Positions 30,475-37,561 of a stretch of DNA of 37,561 nt are shown here, one piece after another (the stretch's first letter is position 1; every line of letters begins with the position of its first letter). Location: the NCBI GenBank assembly GCA_004297335.1, contig SCUD01000017.1:1-37561 (forward strand), in the 5' to 3' direction. The DNA comes from Gammaproteobacteria bacterium (GTDB taxonomy: Bacteria; Pseudomonadota; Gammaproteobacteria; Steroidobacterales; Steroidobacteraceae). The notes below the pieces were generated by a model. It made no database searches, was not told where the DNA came from, and was given only the letters and a program-made list of their open reading frames with translations. Position numbers and translations under genes: made by a program.

Positions 30475-31410
30475 ATGCTGAGGGGCGACAAGGCGATCAT
30501 CAGCTGCGCGGTGACGGGGTCGATCCATACCCCGTCGATGTCGCCGCACCTGCCGGTCACGCCGGATGAGATCGTCGCGCAGGCGGTCGGTGCGGCCAGG
30601 GCCGGCGCCGCGATCCTGCACCTGCATGCCCGTGATCCGGTCGACGGCCGGCCGACGCAGAGTGTCGAGGTCTTCCGGCAGATCCTGCCGCGCATCGGTG
30701 AACAGTGCGACGCCGTGCTCAACCTCACCACCGGCGGTGGCATGGGCATGAGCATGCAGGAGCGTCTCGCCCCGGCGCACTGGGCCCGGCCGGAACTGGT
30801 GTCGCTCAACATGGGCTCGATGAATTTCGGCGTGTTCCAGGCGGCTCGCGGCGTCAAGGAGTGGCGGCACGACTGGGAAGAACCCTACCTGCTGGGTTCG
30901 GCCGGCGGTATCTACGCCAACACCTTCACGCAGATCGAGCACATCATCCGCGAAGTGGGCGACGCCTATGGTACGCGCTTCGAGTTCGAGTGCTACGACG
31001 TCGGACACCTGTACACGCTCGCGCACTTCGTCCGCGAAGGGCACCTGAAGCCGCCATACTTCATCCAGATGATCTTCGGCATCCTGGGTGGCATTGGCGC
31101 CGACCTGGACAACGTCACCCACATGGTCCGGATTGCCGACCGGCTGTTCGGCGATGACTACCGCCTTTCGGTGTTTGCCGCGGGGCGGCATCAGATGCGC
31201 TTCACCACGCTGTCGGCCATGCTGGGCGGCAACGTCCGGGTCGGACTCGAGGACAACCTGTATCTCGGCAAGGGCGTCCGCGCGCGGAGCAACGCTGAGC
31301 AGGTCACGCGGATCCGGGAGATCCTCGCCGGACTGTCCATCGACATCGCGAGCCCGGACGAGGCGCGTGCGATGCTGAAATTGAAAGGCCGCCCCGTCAC
31401 CGGCCGGTGA
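30475..31410 (+). CDS. BKACE-family beta-keto acid cleavage enzyme (DUF849)
   Basis: 311 residues. TIM-barrel Zn enzyme of the 3-keto-5-aminohexanoate cleavage (BKACE) family: AIISCAVTGSIHTPSMSPHLPVTP, the HLHARDP motif with the two zinc-binding His, GSMNFG, ECYDVGH and VGLEDNLYLGKG. The family converts a beta-keto acid plus acetyl-CoA into acetoacetate plus the shortened acyl-CoA. Beta-keto acids are exactly what a ketone carboxylase makes, tying this gene to hyuA/B. ATG 30475 is preceded by GGTGAGG. It is 104 bases after lysR. Its end overlaps the convergent bioD by 14 bases. Confidence 0.9.
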   Translation: MLRGDKAIISCAVTGSIHTPSMSPHLPVTPDEIVAQAVGAARAGAAILHLHARDPVDGRPTQSVEVFRQILPRIGEQCDAVLNLTTGGGMGMSMQERLAPAHWARPELVSLNMGSMNFGVFQAARGVKEWRHDWEEPYLLGSAGGIYANTFTQIEHIIREVGDAYGTRFEFECYDVGHLYTLAHFVREGHLKPPYFIQMIFGILGGIGADLDNVTHMVRIADRLFGDDYRLSVFAAGRHQMRFTTLSAMLGGNVRVGLEDNLYLGKGVRARSNAEQVTRIREILAGLSIDIASPDEARAMLKLKGRPVTGR

Positions 31411-32083
31411 GCGCCGGCACACCGGTCAGGCAGGCCGCAGCCGCGGTAACCGACGGCGCCGCCAGCCTCGGGATGATCCCGAGGCAGGGCGCCGGCAGCA
31501 GCGCCCTGAGCGCAGCGATGTTCTCCTCGCTGCGCGCGAACTCCGGGTCGATCCCGCTGCCGATCCAGCCGGCGAGTGCGAGGCCGCGCGCGCGGATCGC
31601 CTCAGTGCTCAGCAGTGCGTGGTTCAGGCAGCCGAGCCGCAGGCCGACGACGAGGATCACCTCGAGTCCGAGCAGTCCCGGGAGTTCGGCCATCGAGCGC
31701 TGCCCGCCGAGCGGCACGAGGAAGCCGCCCGCGCCCTCGACCAGCACGACACCGGCGGATTCCCGCAGTCGCGCGAGCGCCGCGCTGATGCGCGTGAAAT
31801 CGATCACGATGCCGGCCTCCGCGGCGGCGAGGTGCGGCGCGATCGCCGGCGTGAACAGGTACGGATTGACGACTTCGTAGGGATGCGGCTCGCTCGACTC
31901 GGCCTGCAGCAGCAGCGCATCCTCATTGGCGGGCCCGTCCGCGCCGGGGATCGCACCGGCCGCAACCGGCTTCATCCCCGCGACCGTGAGGCCGGCCTCG
32001 CGCAGGCAGCGCAGCAGTGCCGCGGTTACCAGTGTCTTGCCGACACCGGTATCCGTACCGGTGATGAAGAAGTCACGGCGCAT
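31397..32083 (-). CDS. bioD: Dethiobiotin synthetase
   Basis: 228 residues. P-loop GTDTGVGKT (8-16), MKPVAAGA, NPYLFTPAIAPHLAAAEAG and VEGAGGFLVPL are the BioD signatures. It closes the ureido ring of biotin from 7,8-diaminopelargonate, CO2 and ATP. It is the last gene of the minus-strand operon, 3 bases after the HlyD-like gene stop, separated from bioC by an ABC exporter. Confidence 0.93.
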   Translation of the reverse strand: MRRDFFITGTDTGVGKTLVTAALLRCLREAGLTVAGMKPVAAGAIPGADGPANEDALLLQAESSEPHPYEVVNPYLFTPAIAPHLAAAEAGIVIDFTRISAALARLRESAGVVLVEGAGGFLVPLGGQRSMAELPGLLGLEVILVVGLRLGCLNHALLSTEAIRARGLALAGWIGSGIDPEFARSEENIAALRALLPAPCLGIIPRLAAPSVTAAAACLTGVPALTGR

Positions 32084-32086
32084 TGC

Positions 32087-33292
32087 TCAGGGCTCGCTGG
32101 TCGCGCGCACCTGCACGCGCTGCCCGTCCTCGAGCTCACGGTCCGGGTGCACGATGAGCCGGTCGCCTTCCTGCAGGCCGTCCTCGACCTCGATCCAGCC
32201 GCCGCCCTGCAGTCCGGTGCGCACCGGCACACGCTGCGCGCGCCGGCCCTCGATCCGGAACACCGCGGTGCCGCCGTCGTACCGGAAGGTGGCGCTGGTC
32301 GGCGCGCGCAGCGTCGTCTCCTTCTCGCGCAGCACGAAGCGCGCATTGACGCGGTAGGCCTCGCCGAGCGCAGGCCACTCCTCGGGCGGGCTAGTGATCT
32401 CGACCAGCACCCAGACGCGCTGCTCCTCGACGCCGAGCGCGGAGAATTTGGTGAAGCCGCCCGGCTCGACGCGGCGCACGCGGCCGGCCAGCGGCGAAGT
32501 CTCGCCCCAGCGCAGCAGCTCGACGCGCATGCCCTCGCGCAGGCGTACTGCATCCGCCGACAGCACGTCTACCTCGACTTCCATACCAGAGGGGTCACCG
32601 ATTTCGATCAGCGGCTCGCCGGCCTGCACTGGCCGCGCGCTCTCGAAATGCCGGCGCAGCACCACACCGGCGACCGGCGCGGTCAGCTCGAGCGCCGCGC
32701 GCGTCACCGGATCGCCGCTGCCGCGCTCGAGCACTGCGGCGGCCGCCTCGACCGCATGCCGCGCGGTCGCCTCGCGGAAGCGTGCACTTGCGGCCTCGCG
32801 CTCGCCGCGCACGCCTTCGGTGGCGGCGCGCTCGGCGGCCTCGGCGGCAACCAGCCCGCGCTGCAGCAGGGCCGCCTGCCGCGCAGCCTCGGCGGAGAGC
32901 TGCGTGCTGCGCGCCTCGGCGGCCTGGGCATCCTCGCGCGCGGCGGCGAGCTGGGCGCGAGCGGCGGCAAGGCGGGCCTCGGCCTCGGCGCGGCTGCGCG
33001 TGTCGAGCGTCGGCGCGGCCACCGGATCGAGCACGACGAGCACGGTGCCGGCCTCGACGCGATCGCCGGGCTCGAGCTCGAGGCGCCGGGCGATGGCGGC
33101 GACCGGTGCGGCGACGACATAGCGATCGCGCAGGCGGGTGCGGCCCTCGGCCTCGACGGTCTCCCGCACCGGGCCGCGCCCGACGCTGCCACTGTCCACG
33201 GGCACCGCGGCCGGCCACAGGGCCACGGCGATGAGTGCCAGGACCACGAGGCCGGCGGCGATATGGCGAAGGCGCTTGGGGTCAGGACGCAT
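32087..33292 (-). CDS. HlyD-type periplasmic adaptor of an ABC exporter
   Basis: 401 residues. One N-terminal membrane anchor (HIAAGLVVLALIAVALWPAA), a biotinyl-lipoyl-like domain around a long Ala/Glu/Arg-rich coiled-coil hairpin (about 110-195), then a beta-barrel domain (ALELTAPVAGVVL...) and a membrane-proximal domain. This is the membrane fusion protein of MacA/DevB type. It follows the permease by 21 bases, so the three genes give a complete tripartite exporter except for the outer-membrane channel. Confidence 0.9.
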   Translation of the reverse strand: MRPDPKRLRHIAAGLVVLALIAVALWPAAVPVDSGSVGRGPVRETVEAEGRTRLRDRYVVAAPVAAIARRLELEPGDRVEAGTVLVVLDPVAAPTLDTRSRAEAEARLAAARAQLAAAREDAQAAEARSTQLSAEAARQAALLQRGLVAAEAAERAATEGVRGEREAASARFREATARHAVEAAAAVLERGSGDPVTRAALELTAPVAGVVLRRHFESARPVQAGEPLIEIGDPSGMEVEVDVLSADAVRLREGMRVELLRWGETSPLAGRVRRVEPGGFTKFSALGVEEQRVWVLVEITSPPEEWPALGEAYRVNARFVLREKETTLRAPTSATFRYDGGTAVFRIEGRRAQRVPVRTGLQGGGWIEVEDGLQEGDRLIVHPDRELEDGQRVQVRATSEP

Positions 33293-33313
33293 GCTCGTTC
33301 TCCACGGTTCCGT

Positions 33314-35671
33314 TCATTCCCGGATCTTCAGCACGGCGACCAGGTCGAGGTGGTCGAGGCGTCGCCGCACCAGCAGCCCCGACAGCGCGGTCGCGGCCAG
33401 CACCACCAGCCCGGCGATCGCGAATCCCGCCGCCGGCAGTACCAGCGGGATGCGGTACAGGTCGGACACGAAGCCCTGCACCAGCAGCCAGGACATGCCG
33501 AGCCCCAGCAGGAAGCCGGGGACCAGCGCCAGGAAGGACAGCGTGAACAGCTCGCCCTGCAGCAGCGCGCGCACTTCGCCGCGGGTGTAGCCGAGCACGC
33601 GCAGGCTGGCGAGCTCGCGACCGCGCTCGGCCAGCGTGATGCGGGAGGCGTTGTAGACGACACCGATCGCGATGCTGGCGGCCATCACTCCGGAGATCAG
33701 CGTGAAGGTCAGGATGCTCTCGGCCATGGTCTCGCGAAAGCTGCCGATCATCGCCGCGCGATCGGTGACGGCCGCGACCCGCGGCCGCGCGCGCAGCGCG
33801 GTGATGACGCTGGCCCGTTGCTCCGGCTCCAGGGAGATCCAGGCGCCGGACAGCGCCGAGCCCTCGTCGAGCAAACGGTTGAGGTACTCGCGGCGCGCAT
33901 AGGCGCCGACGCCCAGGTACTCGCGCACGGTGCCGGCGAGCGGCACGCTGACGGTGCGCCGGTGGCCCTCGAGGAACTCGACCTCGAGCAGGTCGCCGGG
34001 CCGGGCGGCGAGCATCCCGGCGAGATAATCGGTCAGCAGCAGGCCCTCGGCCGGGAGCACTGCGGGCCGCAGCTGGTCATCGAGCACGCGCTTGAGGTCG
34101 CCGTCGTCGGCAAGTCCCTGCAGCGCCGTGCGATAGCTGCGATGGCCATGGCGCAGCTGCACGGCCGCGCTGCGGAAGGCCTCGACGCGGAGCACGCCGG
34201 GCAGCGCCGCGAGTTCCTGCGCCGCGCGCGCCGAGGTCGGCTCAGTGAAGGTCACCGCGAGATCGTCGCGCTGCGCGAAGCCGAACTGCACGCCGATCAT
34301 CTCCTCGATCGCACTCTCCTGGAAGCTCGACATCACCAGGATCCCGATGCCGAGGCCGATGCCGAGCACGGACATCAGCGAGCGCAGTGGCCGCCGCTCG
34401 AGGTTGCGCAGGATCATGCGCGCGGTCGGGTCGAGCAGCAGGCCGAGGCCGAAGCGCTCGGTCAGGGTGTGATGGAACACCGGTGGCGCCTCGGGGCGCA
34501 TCGCCGCCGCCGGCGCCATGGCGAAAGCGCGGCGCAGGCCGCCTGCCGTGCCGAGCGCGGCCGCGGCGAGCGCAAAGCCGAAGGCGAGCGCGATGACCGA
34601 CGGCTGCAGCGACCACTCGAGGAACGGGAAGCTGTAGAAGGTCATGTACAGCCGGGCCATGCCGCGGCCGAACCACGCACCGAGCGCGAGCCCGGGCAGC
34701 ACGCCGACGTTGACCATCAGCAGTACCAGCTGCGCATAGTGCAGCCCGACCTCCCAGCGGCTGTAGCCGAATGCCTTGAGCACTGCGATCTGCTCGCGCT
34801 GCGTGCTGACCAGCCGCCCGACCACGACGTTGAGCAGGAATGCCGCCACGCCGAGGAAGATCGTCGTGAATAGCGTCGTCATCACCTGCAGCTGGTCCAG
34901 CTCGGCGCTGAGGAAGCGGTGGGACATCTGCAGGTCACGGCCGTGCGCGCCGATAGCACCATAGGGCGCGAGCAGCGCGTCCAGCGCGTCGATCACATCC
35001 TGCTCGCGGGCTTCGCGGGTCAGGGTCAACGCGAGGTCGTTGAAGGCGCCGTCCATGTCGAAGGCCATCGCCAGCGGCTCGCGCGGCATCCACAGCACGC
35101 CGAAGCGGGCGAAGTCGGGGAACACATCGCCCGGCCGGATCTGGTACACGAACTCCGGCGACAGCCCGATGCCGCTGATGCGCAGCACCTGGCGGCGGCC
35201 GTTCAGGATCGCGGTCAGCGGGTCGCCAGGGCGCAGGTCGTGGACGTTGGCGAAGGCCTCGCCAAGGACGACCTCGTTGTCGGCCACGGGCAGCCGGCCC
35301 TCGCGCAGGAACAGGTGGTTGAGCTCGGGATCACCGGGTGCCGGCAGCGACACGATCTGGCCGGTGATCGGTTCGTCGTAGTCTTCGAGTTCGAGATTGA
35401 CGAAGCCGCCGACGCGCGGTGCCGCCTCGCGCACTCCCGGAATCGCGCGCACGGCCTCGACCAGCGGCAACGGTGCGCGCTTGACCTGGGCGAAGACCTC
35501 GGCGAAACGGTACTCGGCGTAGTAGCGCGCACGGGTCTGTGACAGCGCGTTGTAGTTCGACAGCGCCATCACCATCATGCCGATGCCGCCGATCATCACC
35601 AGGGCGATCGCCACCACCTGGCCACGCAGCTGGCGGAGCTCGCGCAGCAGCTTGCGGTGCAGCACGCTCAC
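33314..35671 (-). CDS. FtsX/MacB-family ABC permease (two FtsX repeats)
   Basis: 785 residues. Two FtsX-type units: N-terminal anchor ([20 protein letters not shown]), a large periplasmic domain, and three-helix bundles at about 265-400 ([21 protein letters not shown]) and 660-785 ([19 protein letters not shown]). A second anchor lies at about 420-440 ([17 protein letters not shown]). This is the DUF214/'LolC-MacB' organisation with eight to ten membrane segments. GTG 35671 overlaps the ATPase stop (GTGA), so they are coupled. Substrate unknown. Confidence 0.88.
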   Translation of the reverse strand: MSVLHRKLLRELRQLRGQVVAIALVMIGGIGMMVMALSNYNALSQTRARYYAEYRFAEVFAQVKRAPLPLVEAVRAIPGVREAAPRVGGFVNLELEDYDEPITGQIVSLPAPGDPELNHLFLREGRLPVADNEVVLGEAFANVHDLRPGDPLTAILNGRRQVLRISGIGLSPEFVYQIRPGDVFPDFARFGVLWMPREPLAMAFDMDGAFNDLALTLTREAREQDVIDALDALLAPYGAIGAHGRDLQMSHRFLSAELDQLQVMTTLFTTIFLGVAAFLLNVVVGRLVSTQREQIAVLKAFGYSRWEVGLHYAQLVLLMVNVGVLPGLALGAWFGRGMARLYMTFYSFPFLEWSLQPSVIALAFGFALAAAALGTAGGLRRAFAMAPAAAMRPEAPPVFHHTLTERFGLGLLLDPTARMILRNLERRPLRSLMSVLGIGLGIGILVMSSFQESAIEEMIGVQFGFAQRDDLAVTFTEPTSARAAQELAALPGVLRVEAFRSAAVQLRHGHRSYRTALQGLADDGDLKRVLDDQLRPAVLPAEGLLLTDYLAGMLAARPGDLLEVEFLEGHRRTVSVPLAGTVREYLGVGAYARREYLNRLLDEGSALSGAWISLEPEQRASVITALRARPRVAAVTDRAAMIGSFRETMAESILTFTLISGVMAASIAIGVVYNASRITLAERGRELASLRVLGYTRGEVRALLQGELFTLSFLALVPGFLLGLGMSWLLVQGFVSDLYRIPLVLPAAGFAIAGLVVLAATALSGLLVRRRLDHLDLVAVLKIRE

Positions 35672-36399
35672 CAGTGCAGCTCCGAAGGCGGGGCGCGCCC
35701 GGCGTTGCGTTCCTCGCCGGCGATGCGGCCATCGCTCAGGTGGATCACGCGATCGGCCATGCGGGCGATCACGGCGTTGTGCGTGATCACGACGGTCAGC
35801 GCACCGGTCTCGAGGTTGGTGCGCTCGAGCGCCTCCAGCACGCGGACGCCGGTGGCCGAGTCGAGTGCGCCGGTCGGCTCGTCGCACAGCAGCACGTCGG
35901 GCCGCTTGGCGATGGCGCGGGCGATCGCGACCCGCTGCTGCTCGCCGCCGGAGAGCTGGGCCGGGAAGTGGTCCATGCGGTCGGTGAGGTCGACGAGCGC
36001 AAGGGCCGCCTCGGGTGCCATCGGCTCGGTCGCGATCTCGGTCACGAGGGCCACGTTCTCGCGCGCGGTCAGGCTCGGGATCAGGTTGTAGAACTGGAAC
36101 ACGAAGCCGACATGCTCGCGGCGGAAGCGGGTGAGTTCCTCGTCGCCGGCGCCGGTCAGCGGGTGGCCGCGGCATTCGACCCGGCCCGCGGTCGGGGCGT
36201 CCAGCCCGCCGAGGATGTTGAGCAGCGTGGACTTGCCGCTGCCGGAGGCCCCGAGCAGCACGACGAATTCGCCGGCCCGCAGCTCGAGGTCCACGCCGCG
36301 CAGCGCGTGCACCTCGACGTCACCCATCCGGTAGATCTTCGTGAGCCCGGTGGCCCGGAACACGACTTCGGCGCTGCGGTGGTCGGCGGTGGCCTGCAT
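35668..36399 (-). CDS. MacB/LolD-type ABC transporter ATPase
   Basis: 243 residues. Walker [10 protein letters not shown] (about 50-58), [16 protein letters not shown] (Q-loop), signature [15 protein letters not shown], Walker [13 protein letters not shown] and H-loop [13 protein letters not shown]. The TGALD variant and FxxxNLxPxLTxxxN pattern are those of MacB/LolD/FtsE-like ATPases that pair with FtsX-type permeases. Nine bases separate it from the bioC stop, so it is read in the same operon. Confidence 0.92.
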   Translation of the reverse strand: MQATADHRSAEVVFRATGLTKIYRMGDVEVHALRGVDLELRAGEFVVLLGASGSGKSTLLNILGGLDAPTAGRVECRGHPLTGAGDEELTRFRREHVGFVFQFYNLIPSLTARENVALVTEIATEPMAPEAALALVDLTDRMDHFPAQLSGGEQQRVAIARAIAKRPDVLLCDEPTGALDSATGVRVLEALERTNLETGALTVVITHNAVIARMADRVIHLSDGRIAGEERNAGRAPPSELHW

Positions 36400-36408
36400 C
36401 CGCGAAGT

Positions 36409-37302
36409 CTAACCCCGGGGCTGGCCCTGGCGCCGGCCGATCATCGCCGCGGCAATCGCGAACTCGTCGCGCCGGCGGCGGCTGCGCCCGGCATCGGCTG
36501 CTGGCGCCCAGGCCTGGCCGAACACGACTTCGTAGCTCGCTGGCAGCAGCCCCTCGTGGCGATACTGCTCGTAGGTGGCCTCAACGGCCTGCAGGCGGCG
36601 CCGGCCGGTCAGTCCGCGGGGGCGGCCGGCGGTCGCGTTCTGCGCGCCGATCGCCTTGAGATCGCGCATCAGCCGGCGCACGTCGCCGTAGGTCAGCGTG
36701 TAGCGCTCGACGTCCAGCACCGGCTCGGCAAAGCCGGTGCGCAGCAGGCCGTCGCCGAGGTCGTGCATATCGGCAAAGGGACTGACGTGTTCATAGTCAT
36801 CGGCCGCGCGCCAGGCCGCGCGCAACTCGGCCAGAGTGCCGGGGCCGAGGGTCGTGAAGCTCAGCAGGCCCTGCGGGCGCAGCACGCGCAGGCACTCGGC
36901 GAACACGGCATCCGGATCGTCGCACCATTGCAGCATCAGGCTGGAGAACACCAGGTCGACGCTCGCCGCGGGCAACGGCAGGGCGCGGGCGTCGGCATGC
37001 AGCAGTTCCAGGCGATGCTCCGCGTCCCGGTGCTGCGCGGCCTCGCGCAACATGCCCGGCGCGCTGTCGACGGCCAGGACACGCGCCTCGGGCCAGCGCC
37101 TGCTGAGCGCGCGCGCAGCGTGCCCGGTGCCGCAGCCGAGGTCGACGATCACCGCCGGCGCGATGCGGACCCAGTCGAGGCGCTCGAGCAGCTGCTCGCG
37201 CACGCGGTGCTGCAGGACCGCGGATTCGTCGTAGCCAGCGCTCGCGCGATCGAAGTCGCGGCGCACGGTGGCGGTGTCGAGATGGGGCTGGTCCCGGGTC
37301 AT
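36409..37302 (-). CDS. bioC: Malonyl-ACP O-methyltransferase BioC
   Basis: 297 residues. SAM-binding VDLGCGTGHAARAL (motif I), VLAVDSAPGML (motif II), LVFSSLMLQWCDD and LRPQGLLSFTTLGPGTLAEL are characteristic of BioC, which methylates malonyl-ACP so that pimeloyl can be built by fatty acid synthesis. ATG 37302 begins MTRDQPHLDTATVRRDFDRA, a normal BioC N-terminus; a GTG at 37338 would add 12 residues. The family normally pairs with bioH, which is not seen here. Confidence 0.93.
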   Translation of the reverse strand: MTRDQPHLDTATVRRDFDRASAGYDESAVLQHRVREQLLERLDWVRIAPAVIVDLGCGTGHAARALSRRWPEARVLAVDSAPGMLREAAQHRDAEHRLELLHADARALPLPAASVDLVFSSLMLQWCDDPDAVFAECLRVLRPQGLLSFTTLGPGTLAELRAAWRAADDYEHVSPFADMHDLGDGLLRTGFAEPVLDVERYTLTYGDVRRLMRDLKAIGAQNATAGRPRGLTGRRRLQAVEATYEQYRHEGLLPASYEVVFGQAWAPAADAGRSRRRRDEFAIAAAMIGRRQGQPRG

Positions 37303-37325
37303 GAGGTCGTCGTCGCCACGGCGCC

Positions 37326-37424
37326 GTGCCGGCGCCACACTTCGAGACCGGGCCCCGCCACTCGCTCAGGAAGAACTTGATTCGCTCGCCGGCGGGGCCC
37401 GGTCTCGAAGTGCGCCGCCGGCAC
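37326..37424. repeat. Long inverted repeat between bioF and bioC
   Basis: Arms 37326-37359 and 37391-37424 are 34 bases each and about 31 of 34 bases pair, with a perfect core of 22 bp (CACTTCGAGACCGGGCCCCGCC on one arm) and a 31-base loop. It lies 23-122 bases upstream of the bioC start. It may work as an intrinsic attenuator, mRNA processing/stability element, or be a remnant of a mobile element; no T-run follows on either strand. Confidence 0.7.
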
Positions 37425-37444
37425 GAAGCTGTTGTCGTTGCTGC

Positions 37445-37561
37445 TCATGACATCGGTCGGGGGCAGCAGTCGGCGAGTGCCGCGACCAGCGCCTCGACGT
37501 CGGCCTCGCGGTGCAGCGCCGAGAGCGTCACGCGCAGGCGCGAGGTGCCGGCGGGCACGGT
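37445..37561 (-). CDS. bioF: 8-amino-7-oxononanoate synthase, C-terminal end
   Basis: The last 38 residues of a gene entering from the right edge: TVPAGTSRLRVTLSALHREA, then DVEALVAALAD, then a stop at 37445-37447. This is the standard C-terminus of BioF (RPPTVPxGTSRLRxTL), the PLP enzyme that condenses pimeloyl thioester with alanine. The order bioF-bioC-bioD confirms the call. The catalytic part is outside the window. Confidence 0.88.
   Translation of the reverse strand, partial: TVPAGTSRLRVTLSALHREADVEALVAALADCCPRPMS

Noticed and set aside
31619-34873. A 1084-residue plus-strand open frame across bioD, the adaptor and permease
   Set aside because: Antisense shadow; low-complexity Arg/Gln/His composition, while the opposite strand has well-conserved families.
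1-37561. CRISPR array, tRNA, rRNA or prophage
   Set aside because: No regularly spaced repeats, no cloverleaf candidates noticed by eye, and no phage structural genes. ORF6N alone does not make a prophage.

Overview
The window is GC-rich chromosomal DNA from an uncultured or little-studied proteobacterium. PEP-CTERM proteins with a VPLPAA sorting motif, a bioF-bioC-bioD biotin locus, a SusC-free TonB receptor and Uup all point to Gammaproteobacteria. The sequence alone does not fix the genus. No rRNA, tRNA, CRISPR array or intact insertion sequence was seen.

Region 1 (1-11.2 kb) is an envelope/exopolysaccharide-linked accessory region mixed with gene debris. It holds a truncated amidohydrolase, an ORF6N-domain gene, four intact PEP-CTERM genes, a WecA/MraY-type sugar-phosphate transferase and a long TPR lipoprotein of the PrsT type. 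The debris includes two decayed DUF1566-type PEP-CTERM genes, a PIN toxin remnant, a headless cytochrome c and an antitoxin whose toxin is reduced to a stub. Three copies of a 23-bp palindrome lie here, and two of them supply the last codons of genes (tail KGDSPLF). An 11-bp operator-like site (TTGTATGACAA or its complement) precedes three PEP-CTERM loci, two of them within an identical 21-bp block.

Region 2 (11.3-13.8 kb) carries the ABC-F ATPase Uup and a complete ParE/RelE-type toxin-antitoxin pair.

Region 3 (13.9-31.4 kb) is a catabolic island. A closely packed eight-gene minus-strand operon runs hyuA-like, hyuB-like (fused to an acetone-carboxylase-gamma zinc domain), TonB receptor, MmgE/PrpD, thiolase-fold protein, DUF35 partner, acyl-CoA ligase, enoyl-CoA hydratase. 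It is flanked by a divergent LysR regulator plus a BKACE (DUF849) enzyme, and at the other end by an XRE-cupin regulator, an alpha/beta hydrolase and an MFS transporter. The combination suggests uptake of a ketone-like compound, ATP-dependent carboxylation to a beta-keto acid, and cleavage by BKACE and/or CoA activation followed by retro-aldol or thiolytic cleavage. The substrate is unknown and the pathway is inference.

Region 4 (31.4-37.6 kb) is a biotin operon, bioF-(hairpin)-bioC-ABC ATPase-permease-HlyD adaptor-bioD on the minus strand, with a complete MacB/DevA-like exporter inserted between two biotin genes.
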